Source: Pseudomonas sp. ICMP 561
GTDB lineage: Bacteria; Pseudomonadota; Gammaproteobacteria; Pseudomonadales; Pseudomonadaceae
NCBI RefSeq assembly: GCF_002699985.1
Contig: NZ_LKBT01000012.1
Span: forward strand, 1 to 64,000
Length of the DNA: 64,000 nt
Reading direction: 5' to 3'
This document shows, piece by piece, positions 1 to 8,070 of this stretch. Every line of letters starts with the position of its first letter. Position 1 is the first letter of the stretch. Below the pieces are notes generated by a model. It made no database searches. It saw only the letters and a list, made by a program, of their open reading frames with translations, and was not told the origin of the DNA. Position numbers and translations under genes: made by a program.

Positions 1-181
1 CTCCCACGGTCTGTACTGTTGCAGCAGTCAGATGCGAACTGTTCGTCCCACCACCCCTTCAAGTCTAACCATACAAGCGAGTGGGCGGCATCCCGACTTG
101 CCCGCGACAAGAGCAACCAGGTTTACCTGTCAAATCGCAGATATCTGAATCGCGAGCAAGCGTCACGTCGTATCTGGATGA

Positions 182-1318
182 CTACTCAGCGTACACCGGA
201 TAATCCACATAACCCTCGGCGGTACCGCCATACACCGTCGCCGGATTGATCGGATTCAACGGCCAGTCATTAGCAATACGGGCGGGGAGGTCCGGGTTGG
301 CAATGAACGGTCGGCCAAACGCGACGAGGTCCGCCAGGTCTGAATCCAGCAGGGCTGAACCGCTTTGTGCCGTGTATTTTCCGGCATACATGATGGCCCC
401 GCTGAAGGTGCTTCTCACGTCACGGCGGAATGCTTCAGGCATGGCTGGCGCGTCATCCCAATCGGCTTCGGCAATGGACAGATAAGCGATGCCGACGTTC
501 TCCAGAACCTTGATGGCTTCGATATAAGTGGTGTGCGGATCTTCTTCTACCAACCCCAAGTAAGTACGGTCTTCATCCGTCGTCGTGAACAGAGGCGCAA
601 AACGTACGCCGACTTTCTCTTTGCCAATGCACTCGGCAACACCCGCAACGATTTCGCGCAAGAAGCGCAGGCGATTATCAAGCGAGCCGCCGTACTGGTC
701 TTCGCGATGGTTGCTGTGGGCCGAAATGAATTGGTTAACCAGATAGCCATTGGCGCAATGCAGTTCTATGCCATCGAAACCAGCCTCCATCGCATTGCGG
801 GCGGCTTGAATGTAGAGCTGAACAAGCTCCTGGACTTCATCGGTGGTCAGCGCTCTCGGCATCGAAGGTTTGACCAGTTCACCTGCGCCCGGCGCGGTTT
901 CGATAAACACTTTCACCTGATCCGCTGCAATGGCCGAGGCCGATATGGGGGCGTCGCCATTCGGTTGCAGCGCGGTGTGAGACACCCGGCCGACATGCCA
1001 CAGCTGGGCGAAGATCACGCCGCCTTCGGAATGCACCGCCTCCGTCACCTTGCGCCAACCAGAGACTTGCTCGGGCGTATAGATGCCAGGTGTCCAGGCG
1101 TAGCCCTGACCGCGAGGTTCGATTTGCGTACCTTCAGTCACCAGAAATCCCGCACCTGCACGCTGGCTGTAGTACTGCGCCATGAGTTCATTGGCGACGT
1201 TGCCAGGCTGGCTGCTGCGTTGCCGGGTGAGGGGCGGCAGGACAATACGGTTTTTGAGAGAGTGATTTCCCAATTGAGTCGGGGTGAAGAAATTGCTGTT
1301 TTTGACTGAGTTGTTCAT
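182..1318 (-). CDS. Old Yellow Enzyme family alkene reductase (NemA/XenB-like)
   Basis: The 378-residue product is a full-length FMN-dependent OYE. It opens with the OYE phrase FTPTQLGNHSLKNRIVLPPL, has the substrate/FMN histidine-asparagine region in ELHCANGYLVNQF, and the family signature NHREDQYGGSLDNR after it. Such enzymes use NADPH to reduce activated alkenes, nitro compounds and N-ethylmaleimide. The gene lies downstream of a DJ-1 family gene on the same strand, with its own copy of a palindromic operator (1358-1372) about 40 bp before the start. The same palindrome occurs twice in the divergent regulator promoter, which resembles the NemR-NemA logic of E. coli. The subfamily (NemA, XenA, XenB) is inferred; the family is certain. 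Confidence 0.93.
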   Translation of the reverse strand: MNNSVKNSNFFTPTQLGNHSLKNRIVLPPLTRQRSSQPGNVANELMAQYYSQRAGAGFLVTEGTQIEPRGQGYAWTPGIYTPEQVSGWRKVTEAVHSEGGVIFAQLWHVGRVSHTALQPNGDAPISASAIAADQVKVFIETAPGAGELVKPSMPRALTTDEVQELVQLYIQAARNAMEAGFDGIELHCANGYLVNQFISAHSNHREDQYGGSLDNRLRFLREIVAGVAECIGKEKVGVRFAPLFTTTDEDRTYLGLVEEDPHTTYIEAIKVLENVGIAYLSIAEADWDDAPAMPEAFRRDVRSTFSGAIMYAGKYTAQSGSALLDSDLADLVAFGRPFIANPDLPARIANDWPLNPINPATVYGGTAEGYVDYPVYAE

Positions 1319-1357
1319 TGATCTGCCTTGTTCGACATGGAAGGTCCTGGTGCTTAT

Positions 1358-1372
1358 TAGACCAGTCGACTA
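1358..1372. promoter_or_regulatory. Palindromic operator, copy 1 (upstream of alkene reductase)
   Basis: TAGACCAGTCGACTA, with arms TAGAC/GTCTA matched in the other two copies (here the right arm is GACTA, one base different). It sits between the DJ-1 gene and the reductase, so the reductase probably has its own promoter under the TetR-family regulator encoded at 2349-2933. Function is inferred from recurrence. Confidence 0.7.
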
Positions 1373-1457
1373 GTTTTTAGCTAAAAATAATGGACGCTTT
1401 GCCGTTCGGCGCAGCGTCCACGGTGAATCGTTTTACAGGAAGTCTTAAGCCTGAGAA

Positions 1458-2135
1458 TCAGCCCAGTTTTTTCAGCAATGCTTCAGCGACTGCTGCCGAG
1501 CTTGCAGGGTTCTGGCCAGTGACCAGTTGACCGTCTTCTACAACGTAGACCTGCCAATCGCCCAGCTTGGAGTAGTGCCCGCCCAGACGCTGGAATTCGT
1601 CTTCGATCAGGAACGGCACCACCTCTGTCAGGCCAACGGCTTCTTCTTCCGAATTGGTGAAGCCAGTCACTTTACGACCTTCGATCAGCGGCTTGCCGTT
1701 TGCGCCTTTGACGTTGATCAGCACGCCAGGTGCGTGGCAGACAAAGCCATGAGGCTTGTTGCTGCGGTCGAAGGCTTCAATCAGCGCAATCGAGTTCTTG
1801 TCTACAGCCAGATCCCACAGCGGGCCATGGCCACCTGGGTAAAAGACTGCGTCGAAGTCTTCAGCGCGGACATCTGACAGCAGGCCAGTGTTGGCGAGTA
1901 CGCGTTGAGCCTCAGCGTCTTTGCGGAAGCGATCGGTCTCAGCGGTTTGCGCATCAGGCTCGTCGCTTTTCGGATCAAGTGGTGGCTGACCACCGGCTGG
2001 CGAGACGACAGTGATGTCGGCACCCGCATCCTTGAACGCGAAATAGGGAGCAGCAAATTCTTCGAGCCAAAAGCCGGTTTTCTTGCCGGTATTACCCAGT
2101 TGATCGTGCGAAGTCAGAACCATCAGAATTTTCAT
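1458..2135 (-). CDS. DJ-1/PfpI family type 1 glutamine amidotransferase domain protein (Hsp31/HchA-like)
   Basis: The 225-residue protein carries the DJ-1 nucleophile elbow in HGFVCHAPG, with the reactive cysteine at residue 133 followed by histidine, and an early glutamate in GFWLEEF that fits the acidic partner of the cysteine. The insert GGQPPLDPKSDEPDAQT is typical of the larger class I members that act as glyoxalase III or protein deglycase. Its placement beside an alkene reductase under shared operators suggests detoxification of methylglyoxal or other electrophiles. Enzyme activity is inferred. The start has a plausible Shine-Dalgarno (AAGGAGT read on the minus strand). Confidence 0.9.
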   Translation of the reverse strand: MKILMVLTSHDQLGNTGKKTGFWLEEFAAPYFAFKDAGADITVVSPAGGQPPLDPKSDEPDAQTAETDRFRKDAEAQRVLANTGLLSDVRAEDFDAVFYPGGHGPLWDLAVDKNSIALIEAFDRSNKPHGFVCHAPGVLINVKGANGKPLIEGRKVTGFTNSEEEAVGLTEVVPFLIEDEFQRLGGHYSKLGDWQVYVVEDGQLVTGQNPASSAAVAEALLKKLG

Positions 2136-2236
2136 AAGGTACTCCTTGAAGGTGAAGGACTGGCAATGAGGCGATCGAAGCGGGAGCTGGAAAACCAGCG
2201 CCTCAGGTCACCGATGGACAAAGCTTAGACTCGGAA

Positions 2237-2251
2237 TAGACCAGTCGTCTA
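2237..2251. promoter_or_regulatory. Palindromic operator, copy 2
   Basis: TAGACCAGTCGTCTA lies about 100 bp upstream of the DJ-1 start, in the 213-bp gap between it and the divergent TetR gene. The arms TAGAC and GTCTA are perfect inverted repeats around CAGTC. It is the exact reverse complement of copy 3. Confidence 0.75.
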
Positions 2252-2312
2252 GATTTTTTTTCAAAGCGCGTTCACAAAGTTGGTCATTCAACCCGCATGA
2301 TCGTTCAAAAAA

Positions 2313-2327
2313 TAGACGACTGGTCTA
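2313..2327. promoter_or_regulatory. Palindromic operator, copy 3 (autoregulatory position)
   Basis: TAGACGACTGGTCTA is the exact reverse complement of copy 2, centred 76 bp from it. It ends 21 bp before the preferred start of the TetR gene and directly abuts an alternative upstream ATG at 2328. The position fits negative autoregulation. Confidence 0.75.
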
Positions 2328-2348
2328 ATGTTTGGTATTTTGCGCCTT

Positions 2349-2933
2349 ATGAAACCGACCTATGACGACACTCGCCAGCATTTGCTCGATACCGGCCACC
2401 GCATGATGGCGGGGAAGGGCTTCACCAGCGTGGGGCTCAGTGAGCTGCTGCAAGTCGCTGGCGTGCCCAAAGGCTCTTTCTATCACTACTTCAAATCCAA
2501 GGAGCAGTACGGGCAGGCCTTGCTGGAAGATTACTTTGCTGGCTATCTCGCTGACATGGACAGGCGCCTGGCCTTGCCGGGGCTAACGCCTCGAGAGCGC
2601 CTGATGGATTACTGGCTCGGCTGGCAGCAGCGTTGTGTCGAGCCTTTCAGCGGCAACGAGTGCCTGGTGGTCAAATTGAGCGCTGAAGTGTCGGACTTGT
2701 CGGAGTCGATGCGCATCACTTTGCGTGACGGTGCCGAGCAAATTGTGGCGCGGCTGACGGCATGTATCAGGCAAGGGCAAACCGAAGGGTGCCTGCCTGG
2801 CAGCGATGCGCGACAGCTGGCAGAAACGCTTTATCAGATGTGGCTGGGCGCCAGCCTGTTGAACAAACTACAGCGCGATGGTCAGCCTTTGCAGACGTCG
2901 ATGACGACAACGAAGCAATTGTTGGGCGTTTAA
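2349..2933 (+). CDS. TetR/AcrR family repressor (NemR-like)
   Basis: This is a 194-residue TetR protein with the N-terminal helix-turn-helix spanning VGLSELLQVAGVPKGSFYHY, ending in the usual FYHYFKSKEQ. The C-terminal ligand domain includes NECLVVKLSAEVSDLS, with one cysteine that could sense electrophiles as in NemR; that role is inference. I prefer the ATG at 2349 because the other in-frame ATG (2328) touches the operator and would make the mRNA nearly leaderless; neither has a strong ribosome binding site. It is divergent from the DJ-1 and alkene reductase genes and very likely represses them and itself through the three TAGAC-N5-GTCTA sites. Confidence 0.9.
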   Translation: MKPTYDDTRQHLLDTGHRMMAGKGFTSVGLSELLQVAGVPKGSFYHYFKSKEQYGQALLEDYFAGYLADMDRRLALPGLTPRERLMDYWLGWQQRCVEPFSGNECLVVKLSAEVSDLSESMRITLRDGAEQIVARLTACIRQGQTEGCLPGSDARQLAETLYQMWLGASLLNKLQRDGQPLQTSMTTTKQLLGV

Positions 2934-2978
2934 GACAGCGTTTGATTCTGGCTGCAATAGTTTTTCTGGTTGCACCCC

Positions 2979-3077
2979 GATCCTGTAGGAGCTCACCGAG
3001 GTTACGAGGCCAGCGATCACGGTTTGTCTGACACTCCGCCGTCGCTGGCCTCGTAACCTCGGTGAGCTACAGGGATC
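2979..3077. repeat. REP-type inverted repeat pair
   Basis: Two about 30-bp arms, beginning with GATCCTGTAGGAGCTCACCG and ending in its near-perfect reverse complement, enclose about 35 bp. The arms carry CGAGGTTACGAGGCCAGCG, a variant core different from the main REP family in this window. It lies after the tetR gene and before the convergent gene at 3101, and could end transcription from both sides. Confidence 0.75.
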
Positions 3078-3100
3078 CGGGTTGTGATTTAACCTGGCAC

Positions 3101-3874
3101 TCAGACAGCGCTCGTCTGCAGTTTTGAGTTACTCACTCTGCCTGGAACATCTGCAGCCACAGACCGCTGTTGCAGCCAGTAGCCGACACTGGCTGACAGC
3201 CACATGGCATAGGTCATCAATTCGATCCCTTCCTCCACAGCCGTCTTGGCCAGGCGTGCATAACCGTCATCCAGAATCAGATGCCAAAGCGAGCCCATGC
3301 CGAATACCCGGGAAAACACCAGCACACATAATCCGGTCGACAACGTACCGAAGGCCGGGGTTTTGGTGAAGGCAGCCAAGGCTTGCAGGGTGTTCTGACG
3401 ATTCGTCGAATTGAAAGCGATGGTCAGCGACGTGATGGCGATCAGCAAAAACGGCCAACACCAGGCGCTATGGCTGATAGGGTCAAAAAGACCGTCGAGC
3501 TCCCTCATCAGAAGGCAGGCGAAGAAACCCGCAACCAAAGACTTGAAACCTTTCTGACCATCGTTAGCAGGTGAAAACCAGAAGAGCAGAGCGCAAGCGA
3601 ACAGCATGATTTCCTGAGAGACTTCAGTGAATGAAGTCTCCAGCAGTTGAGTATCAAATACGGCGATGTCCAGCCAGATCATCCCGAAACGATGCCCGTC
3701 AATACAAGTTTGAACAGGAACATGACTGACGCGTTTTTTAAATCTTTGAAAATGAGGGGCAAAACCAAAGCTCCAGACTTGCGAGGCAACCTGATAGTTG
3801 CGGTTCGCAAGGGGACGCCTTTTTATTAATAATTTCAAATGCTTCCGTTGATTATCGGAATTGATGAAATTCAT
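3101..3874 (-). CDS. Unknown multi-pass inner-membrane protein
   Basis: I do not recognise this family. The open frame gives 257 residues. The first about 64 residues are basic and look unlike the rest; the remainder, from MIWLDIAVFDTQ, has four or five hydrophobic segments (around IMLFACALLFWF, SLVAGFFACLL, CWPFLLIAITSLTIAF, LSTGLCVLVFSRVF, MTYAMWLSASVGYWL) with a cluster of acidic residues between the last two (DDGYARLAKTAVEEGIEL). The true start is uncertain: the outermost ATG (3874) has GGGG only one base away, and the internal ATG at 3682 is poorly spaced too. It is monocistronic, convergent with tetR. Confidence 0.6.
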   Translation of the reverse strand: MNFINSDNQRKHLKLLIKRRPLANRNYQVASQVWSFGFAPHFQRFKKRVSHVPVQTCIDGHRFGMIWLDIAVFDTQLLETSFTEVSQEIMLFACALLFWFSPANDGQKGFKSLVAGFFACLLMRELDGLFDPISHSAWCWPFLLIAITSLTIAFNSTNRQNTLQALAAFTKTPAFGTLSTGLCVLVFSRVFGMGSLWHLILDDGYARLAKTAVEEGIELMTYAMWLSASVGYWLQQRSVAADVPGRVSNSKLQTSAV

Positions 3875-3935
3875 ACCCCGGATACGGATGTGTGTGGTGG
3901 ATGCTCCGGGCTGAGCTCTTCAGCCTTCTATAAAG

Positions 3936-4784
3936 TCAAACGCGGTATTTATTGCTGTCGACATCACAGCCATAAGCCAGGTCTTTTTGAGTGCTTAACA
4001 ACGTTTGGCGCTCGTGTAATTTCGCATCGATATTGTCCCAGGCAATACTGCCCAATGGCACTCGAAGCGGTAATGCGTCGGCTTCTGCGATGGCGATCAT
4101 CTGCTGGGCAATCTTGACCGGGTCGCCCATGTGCGGGCTGAACTCGCCACCTTCAAGGCGATTGCGCAGGGCGTTTACCGGGCTGTTTTCATAAGCGCCT
4201 GACGGCGATGCACTGTCGATACCGGCAAGAAAATTCGTCGCCGTAGGGCCGGGTTCCAGCAGACACATCTCGATGCCAAAGTGGGCGACTTCCTGAGCGA
4301 CCGCTTCAACAAATCCCTCCTGACCCCATTTGCTGGCGTGGTAGAGGCTGAAGCCTGGATAGCTGATCCTTCCGCCTTCGGAACTGACCTGGAGAACACG
4401 ACCGCTCCCTTGTTGGCGCAGGTGAGGTAACAGCGCCTGGATGAAAAAGATCGAGCCGAGCAGATTTGTCTCGATCTGACGTCTGATCTGCATCTGGGAA
4501 AGCTCTTCCGCAGCCCCGAAGGTCCCGTAACCTGCATTGCTGATGACGATGTCGATACGCCCTAATGCCTGAAAAGCCTCAGCGACGGCTGGGGCGATGC
4601 GGTCGCTATCGGTCAGGTCCAGTTGAATGGGAACGAGCGATTCGGGAAAGCGTTGCGTCAGATCATCCAGTACACCATCGCTGCGGTAGGTGGCAGCGAC
4701 CCGGTCGCCGCGTTCAAGCAGCATTTCAGTCATGAGTCGGCCGAAGCCAGAGTTTGCACCGGTTATGAACCATGATGCAGGCAT
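3936..4784 (-). CDS. Short-chain dehydrogenase/reductase
   Basis: This is a classical SDR of 282 residues. The NADP-type glycine motif is TGANSGFG near residue 8, followed by the structural NAG (SNAGYG), the catalytic serine in LQVSSEGG, and YHASK containing the catalytic tyrosine and lysine. The C-terminal extension past residue 200 is substrate-specific and gives no clear hint. It is divergent from a LysR gene with a 95-bp shared promoter, the usual arrangement for a regulator and its target. The substrate is unknown. Confidence 0.92.
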   Translation of the reverse strand: MPASWFITGANSGFGRLMTEMLLERGDRVAATYRSDGVLDDLTQRFPESLVPIQLDLTDSDRIAPAVAEAFQALGRIDIVISNAGYGTFGAAEELSQMQIRRQIETNLLGSIFFIQALLPHLRQQGSGRVLQVSSEGGRISYPGFSLYHASKWGQEGFVEAVAQEVAHFGIEMCLLEPGPTATNFLAGIDSASPSGAYENSPVNALRNRLEGGEFSPHMGDPVKIAQQMIAIAEADALPLRVPLGSIAWDNIDAKLHERQTLLSTQKDLAYGCDVDSNKYRV

Positions 4785-4879
4785 GTTGATGTCCTCACTT
4801 GTTTGTGGATTTCAAATCAAGGATGGGACTGGCATGCTGTTCTGAATAGACCATCAATCACGAACAGGCTGATCGAAAA

Positions 4880-5785
4880 TTGACACCAATCCATGACCTT
4901 AGCTTGAAAAGCCTGCGCATGGCGTTGGCCGTCGCGGACACTGGCAGCTTCCGCAGCGCCGCTCGATTGCTTGAAATGGCGCCTTCGAGTCTCAGTCACG
5001 CAATCACTGAACTTGAGGTAACACTCAAGCTGCGCCTGTTCCATCGCACCACCCGTAGCGTCGCGCTGACGGTGGAAGGTGAAGCTTTCCTGTCCCGAAT
5101 TCGTCCGGTACTCGGTGAGCTGCGCGTTGCCGTCGACGAAATCAACCAGCAGCAGGACGGCAGCATCAGCGGTGAGCTGCGCATCAACACCCCGTTTGCT
5201 GCGGCCCGCTATCTGTTGAAGGAGGTGGTGCCAGCGTTCATGACGCTTCATCCGGACATTGAGCTTGAGCTACGCCACGAGGAGCGGCCGGTGGACATCG
5301 TCGCCGATGGCTGTGACGCAGGCATCCGGCTGGGCAGCAGTGTGCCGATCGACATGATCGGCGTGCCGTTTGGCGGCAAGGCACGTTTCGTTCCCGTGGC
5401 TTCTCCAGGCTATCTTAAGCAATACGGTCGTCCCGTTCACCCGGCGGAGTTGAAGACGCATAGATGTATCCGGATCAGAATGCCCAGAGGCGAGCGCTAT
5501 GCCTGGGAGTTTGAACGGCAGGGTGAAAGAGTCGAGCTGGATGTGCCAGGCTCGCTGACCGTCAACCGCATGGCCCTGATGATAGAGGCTGCCGAAGGTG
5601 GCCTTGGAGTGGCGTTTGTCCTGGAACAAGCTGTCGCGCAAAGTCTGGCTGACGGAAAACTGCAATTGTTGCTGAATGACTGGTGCCAGGATGAACCAGG
5701 GTTAATGCTTTATTACCCGGGGCGACGAAATGTGCCTGCGCCGTTGCGGGCTTTTATCAGTTTCATTCAGGCATTGGGGCGCTGA
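4880..5785 (+). CDS. LysR family transcriptional regulator
   Basis: The 301-residue protein has the N-terminal winged helix (SLKSLRMALAVADTGSFRSAAR followed by SSLSHAITELE) and a LysR substrate-binding domain of the CrgA/DsdC-like type (DIVADGCDAGIRLG, FVPVASPGYL). It has no upstream ATG in frame before a stop codon at 4847; a TTG at 4880 gives the natural N-terminus, so a TTG start is the best reading. It probably controls the divergent SDR gene. Confidence 0.9.
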   Translation: MTPIHDLSLKSLRMALAVADTGSFRSAARLLEMAPSSLSHAITELEVTLKLRLFHRTTRSVALTVEGEAFLSRIRPVLGELRVAVDEINQQQDGSISGELRINTPFAAARYLLKEVVPAFMTLHPDIELELRHEERPVDIVADGCDAGIRLGSSVPIDMIGVPFGGKARFVPVASPGYLKQYGRPVHPAELKTHRCIRIRMPRGERYAWEFERQGERVELDVPGSLTVNRMALMIEAAEGGLGVAFVLEQAVAQSLADGKLQLLLNDWCQDEPGLMLYYPGRRNVPAPLRAFISFIQALGR

Positions 5786-5864
5786 GCGAATCAACTTGTT
5801 GGCGAGGCCGTTATCGTGTTTCGCCCGATGCACCGCTTCGCGACCGTCGTAACCTCCGATGGCT

Positions 5865-5970
5865 CCTACAGGAAATCGCGTGGTGCCATGAATTCCGCGT
5901 GTGCTCCGCGCCGTGCCGAAACGCGTGATCTGTAGGAGCTGCCGAAGGCTGCGATGGCGGTCTGTAAGCC
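5865..5970. repeat. Degenerate REP sequences downstream of lysR
   Basis: An inverted TGGCTCCTACAGG fragment is followed at 5931 by TGTAGGAGCTGCCGAAGGCT, the main REP arm of this window. The two are not well matched over their full length, so this looks like two half-elements between convergent lysR and fetB. Confidence 0.6.
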
Positions 5971-5983
5971 TGGTGCGTCTCCA

Positions 5984-6778
5984 TCAGACTCTATTGGTCA
6001 GCTTATGCATCATGAAACGATGATCAGCCGAGAATAATCGACGGTACGTCAACAGTACGGCGCAGACGGTGCCGAGTGCTGAGGACGCGGCGATCAGGAA
6101 CATGATCACGATCTGATAACGGACAGCTTCTACGGGCGATTGCCCCGCCAGCACCTGGCCGGTCATCATCCCGGGCAGGCTCACGATGCCCACCACGCTC
6201 ATCTGATTCAGAGTAGGCGTCATGCCTGCTCTTACTGCTTGCCGGGCCGCCATTTGCGCCGCTTCCCAGCGTGAACCGCCCAGTGCGAGGATTGTTTCCA
6301 CGGTACTTCGTCCCGACGACAGCTCCTGCATCATGCGTTCGATTCCCAGCGACACACCGGTCAGGGTATTGCCCAGAATCATCCCAAGAATCGGAATCGC
6401 GTACTGCGGTTCGTACCAGGGGCGAATCTGAATAACCAGCAACAGACCTATCGCAGCCACTAGCCACGAGCTGCCCCACACTGACACAACACTGTCCAGA
6501 CGCCGCCCGGCATAAGTGCGGTTGCCTCGTCCCGCTGCCGACATACCGGCAATCAACGTCATCAGGCACATCAGCGGCAGCACGACATACCAGTAGGCAA
6601 ACTCGAATACCCAGCCAAGGATGTAGCCGATAGCAAGTAGCTGAACGACCGTGCGTACCGAGGCCCAGATCAGTTGACGCTCCAGCCCCAGTTTCAAACC
6701 CAGGGATAACGCCCCGTTGATCAGAATCAGGCACGCGGCGATGGCGATGTCTGCAGCCGACAGGCTTTGATAGATCAT
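5984..6778 (-). CDS. fetB: Iron export ABC transporter permease FetB (UPF0014)
   Basis: The 264-residue integral membrane protein has about seven hydrophobic segments and the UPF0014 features LERQLIWASVRTVVQLLAIG near the N-terminus, ILGMILGNTLTGVSLGIER in the middle, and SLPGMMTGQVLAG in the coupling region. In E. coli, FetA and FetB form a transporter that lowers cytoplasmic iron and protects against peroxide. The start codon overlaps the end of fetA by four bases (ATGA), so the two are translationally coupled. Confidence 0.88.
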   Translation of the reverse strand: MIYQSLSAADIAIAACLILINGALSLGLKLGLERQLIWASVRTVVQLLAIGYILGWVFEFAYWYVVLPLMCLMTLIAGMSAAGRGNRTYAGRRLDSVVSVWGSSWLVAAIGLLLVIQIRPWYEPQYAIPILGMILGNTLTGVSLGIERMMQELSSGRSTVETILALGGSRWEAAQMAARQAVRAGMTPTLNQMSVVGIVSLPGMMTGQVLAGQSPVEAVRYQIVIMFLIAASSALGTVCAVLLTYRRLFSADHRFMMHKLTNRV

Positions 6779-7545
6779 GAGTTACCCATCGCGCTCAGCA
6801 CACCGGCGTGCATTTCAAATCTGACGTTGCTCATTCGCTGCGCCTGATCGAGATCGTGCGATACCCAGATATAAGCGCGTGAGGACGTCAGGCCACCGGT
6901 AAACCAGGTATTGACCAGTGTTTCTACATCGCGGGAAGACTGAGGGTCGAGCGCGGCAGTAGGTTCATCCAGCAGGATCACTTCCGGCTCCAGCTGAATG
7001 GCGCGAATCAGTGCAACAACCTGAGCCTCACCTCCGGAAAGATCGTCTGCGGCCTTCACCAGGAAGCTTTCTGGTTTTCCTGCCTGACGTAAAAGCGCTT
7101 TGACCTTCTCGGCATCGAACTTCCTCTGTTTGAAGATATTCAGGCTGTAGGGAAAACGCAGGTTGTCTTCAACGGTGCCATCCATCATCGACGGGCGTTG
7201 TGCGAGGTAGCAAATCTGACTGCGATACGAGGGGATCTGCCCGGCATTCACGGGCTGGCCGTGCCAGAGTACTTCACCTGAATCGGGCGCATCCAATAGC
7301 GCCAGGGTGCGCAAAAAAACACTTTTTCCAGACCCTGACGAGCCGGTTATCGCCACTCTGTCGCCGCCGCTCAGGATGAAGTCCACGGGGTGGAGTAGCT
7401 GGGAGGCGCCATTCTGATCCTGGCGACTGAGGCCGCAGGTTTCGATCAGTTTTAATCGGTGTGTGCCGGGCGAGGCGGGGGAGGACAAATGACCTGCTCC
7501 ATGAGCGAAAGGGTTAATCAATGAGGGTCGCCAGTTTTCCAACAC
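6775..7545 (-). CDS. fetA: Iron export ABC transporter ATPase FetA
   Basis: This ABC ATPase has Walker A GSSGSGKS, signature LSGGE, Walker B VILLDEPTAALD and the switch histidine in VSHDLD. Its C-terminus ends in the MHAGVLSAMG stretch typical of YbbL/FetA rather than of importers. The frame opens with GTG at 7545 and gives 256 residues, about 30 more than E. coli FetA; the first about 30 residues (rich in Pro, His, Ser) look non-conserved, so translation may begin further in. It is the first gene of the fetAB pair. Confidence 0.88.
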   Translation of the reverse strand: MLENWRPSLINPFAHGAGHLSSPASPGTHRLKLIETCGLSRQDQNGASQLLHPVDFILSGGDRVAITGSSGSGKSVFLRTLALLDAPDSGEVLWHGQPVNAGQIPSYRSQICYLAQRPSMMDGTVEDNLRFPYSLNIFKQRKFDAEKVKALLRQAGKPESFLVKAADDLSGGEAQVVALIRAIQLEPEVILLDEPTAALDPQSSRDVETLVNTWFTGGLTSSRAYIWVSHDLDQAQRMSNVRFEMHAGVLSAMGNS

Positions 7546-7723
7546 GCGGGACGCGTCAGATTTGTAGCTTCATGCTGTAGGAAAGCTCTCTTTGTTGGCG
7601 CGTACATATCCGGTATCAGCGTGTATCCCTATCATGCCCACGTTTGAACGGATGGATAGGCAAACTGACTATCCATGAACCAATAAGCTCGGTGCGAGCA
7701 TTATTTTACATGGAGCCAAGGAC

Positions 7724-8041
7724 ATGCATGGCTATGGAATGATAGGAGATCTGCTTCATCTGGCTCTTTACCTGATGAGTATCGGATTTTGGGCCGTTCT
7801 ATGGATGGTCTGCATTTTCAACGCCAAAGGTCGACTCAGGAAATTTCTAGGGGCACATGCACTGTTGATATGCACATTGGTATTCCCGGTGTTGCCTGCC
7901 ACATTCATCGGCGGCGCGCTGCTTGCCTTTGGCATCGAAGGCATTGCCTGGAGCTTTTGTATCGTGGGTGTTGGTGTGCCGTTGGCAGGTCTGGGGCTGG
8001 TGCAACGCTATATTCAGATCAGACCCGCGGGCCGCGAGTAG
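7724..8041 (+). CDS. Small hypothetical membrane protein
   Basis: A 105-residue protein with three hydrophobic stretches (LLHLALYLMSIGFWAVLWMV, ALLICTLVFPVLPATFIGGA, WSFCIVGVGVPLAGLGLV) separated by a short basic loop (NAKGRLRKF). The start follows GGAGCCAAGGAC at good spacing. No family recognised. It is convergent with the response regulator gene, 29 bp apart. Confidence 0.7.
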   Translation: MHGYGMIGDLLHLALYLMSIGFWAVLWMVCIFNAKGRLRKFLGAHALLICTLVFPVLPATFIGGALLAFGIEGIAWSFCIVGVGVPLAGLGLVQRYIQIRPAGRE

Positions 8042-8070
8042 GCTCTGGCGACCCTGCCTCAAGTGCCGAA

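Noticed and set aside
1..181. Short open frame at the left edge
   Set aside because: No coding character; the stretch includes a fragment like the GACTTGCCCGCGA repeats.
365..1309. 314-codon frame antisense to the alkene reductase
   Set aside because: Antisense shadow; no ribosome binding site or domain.
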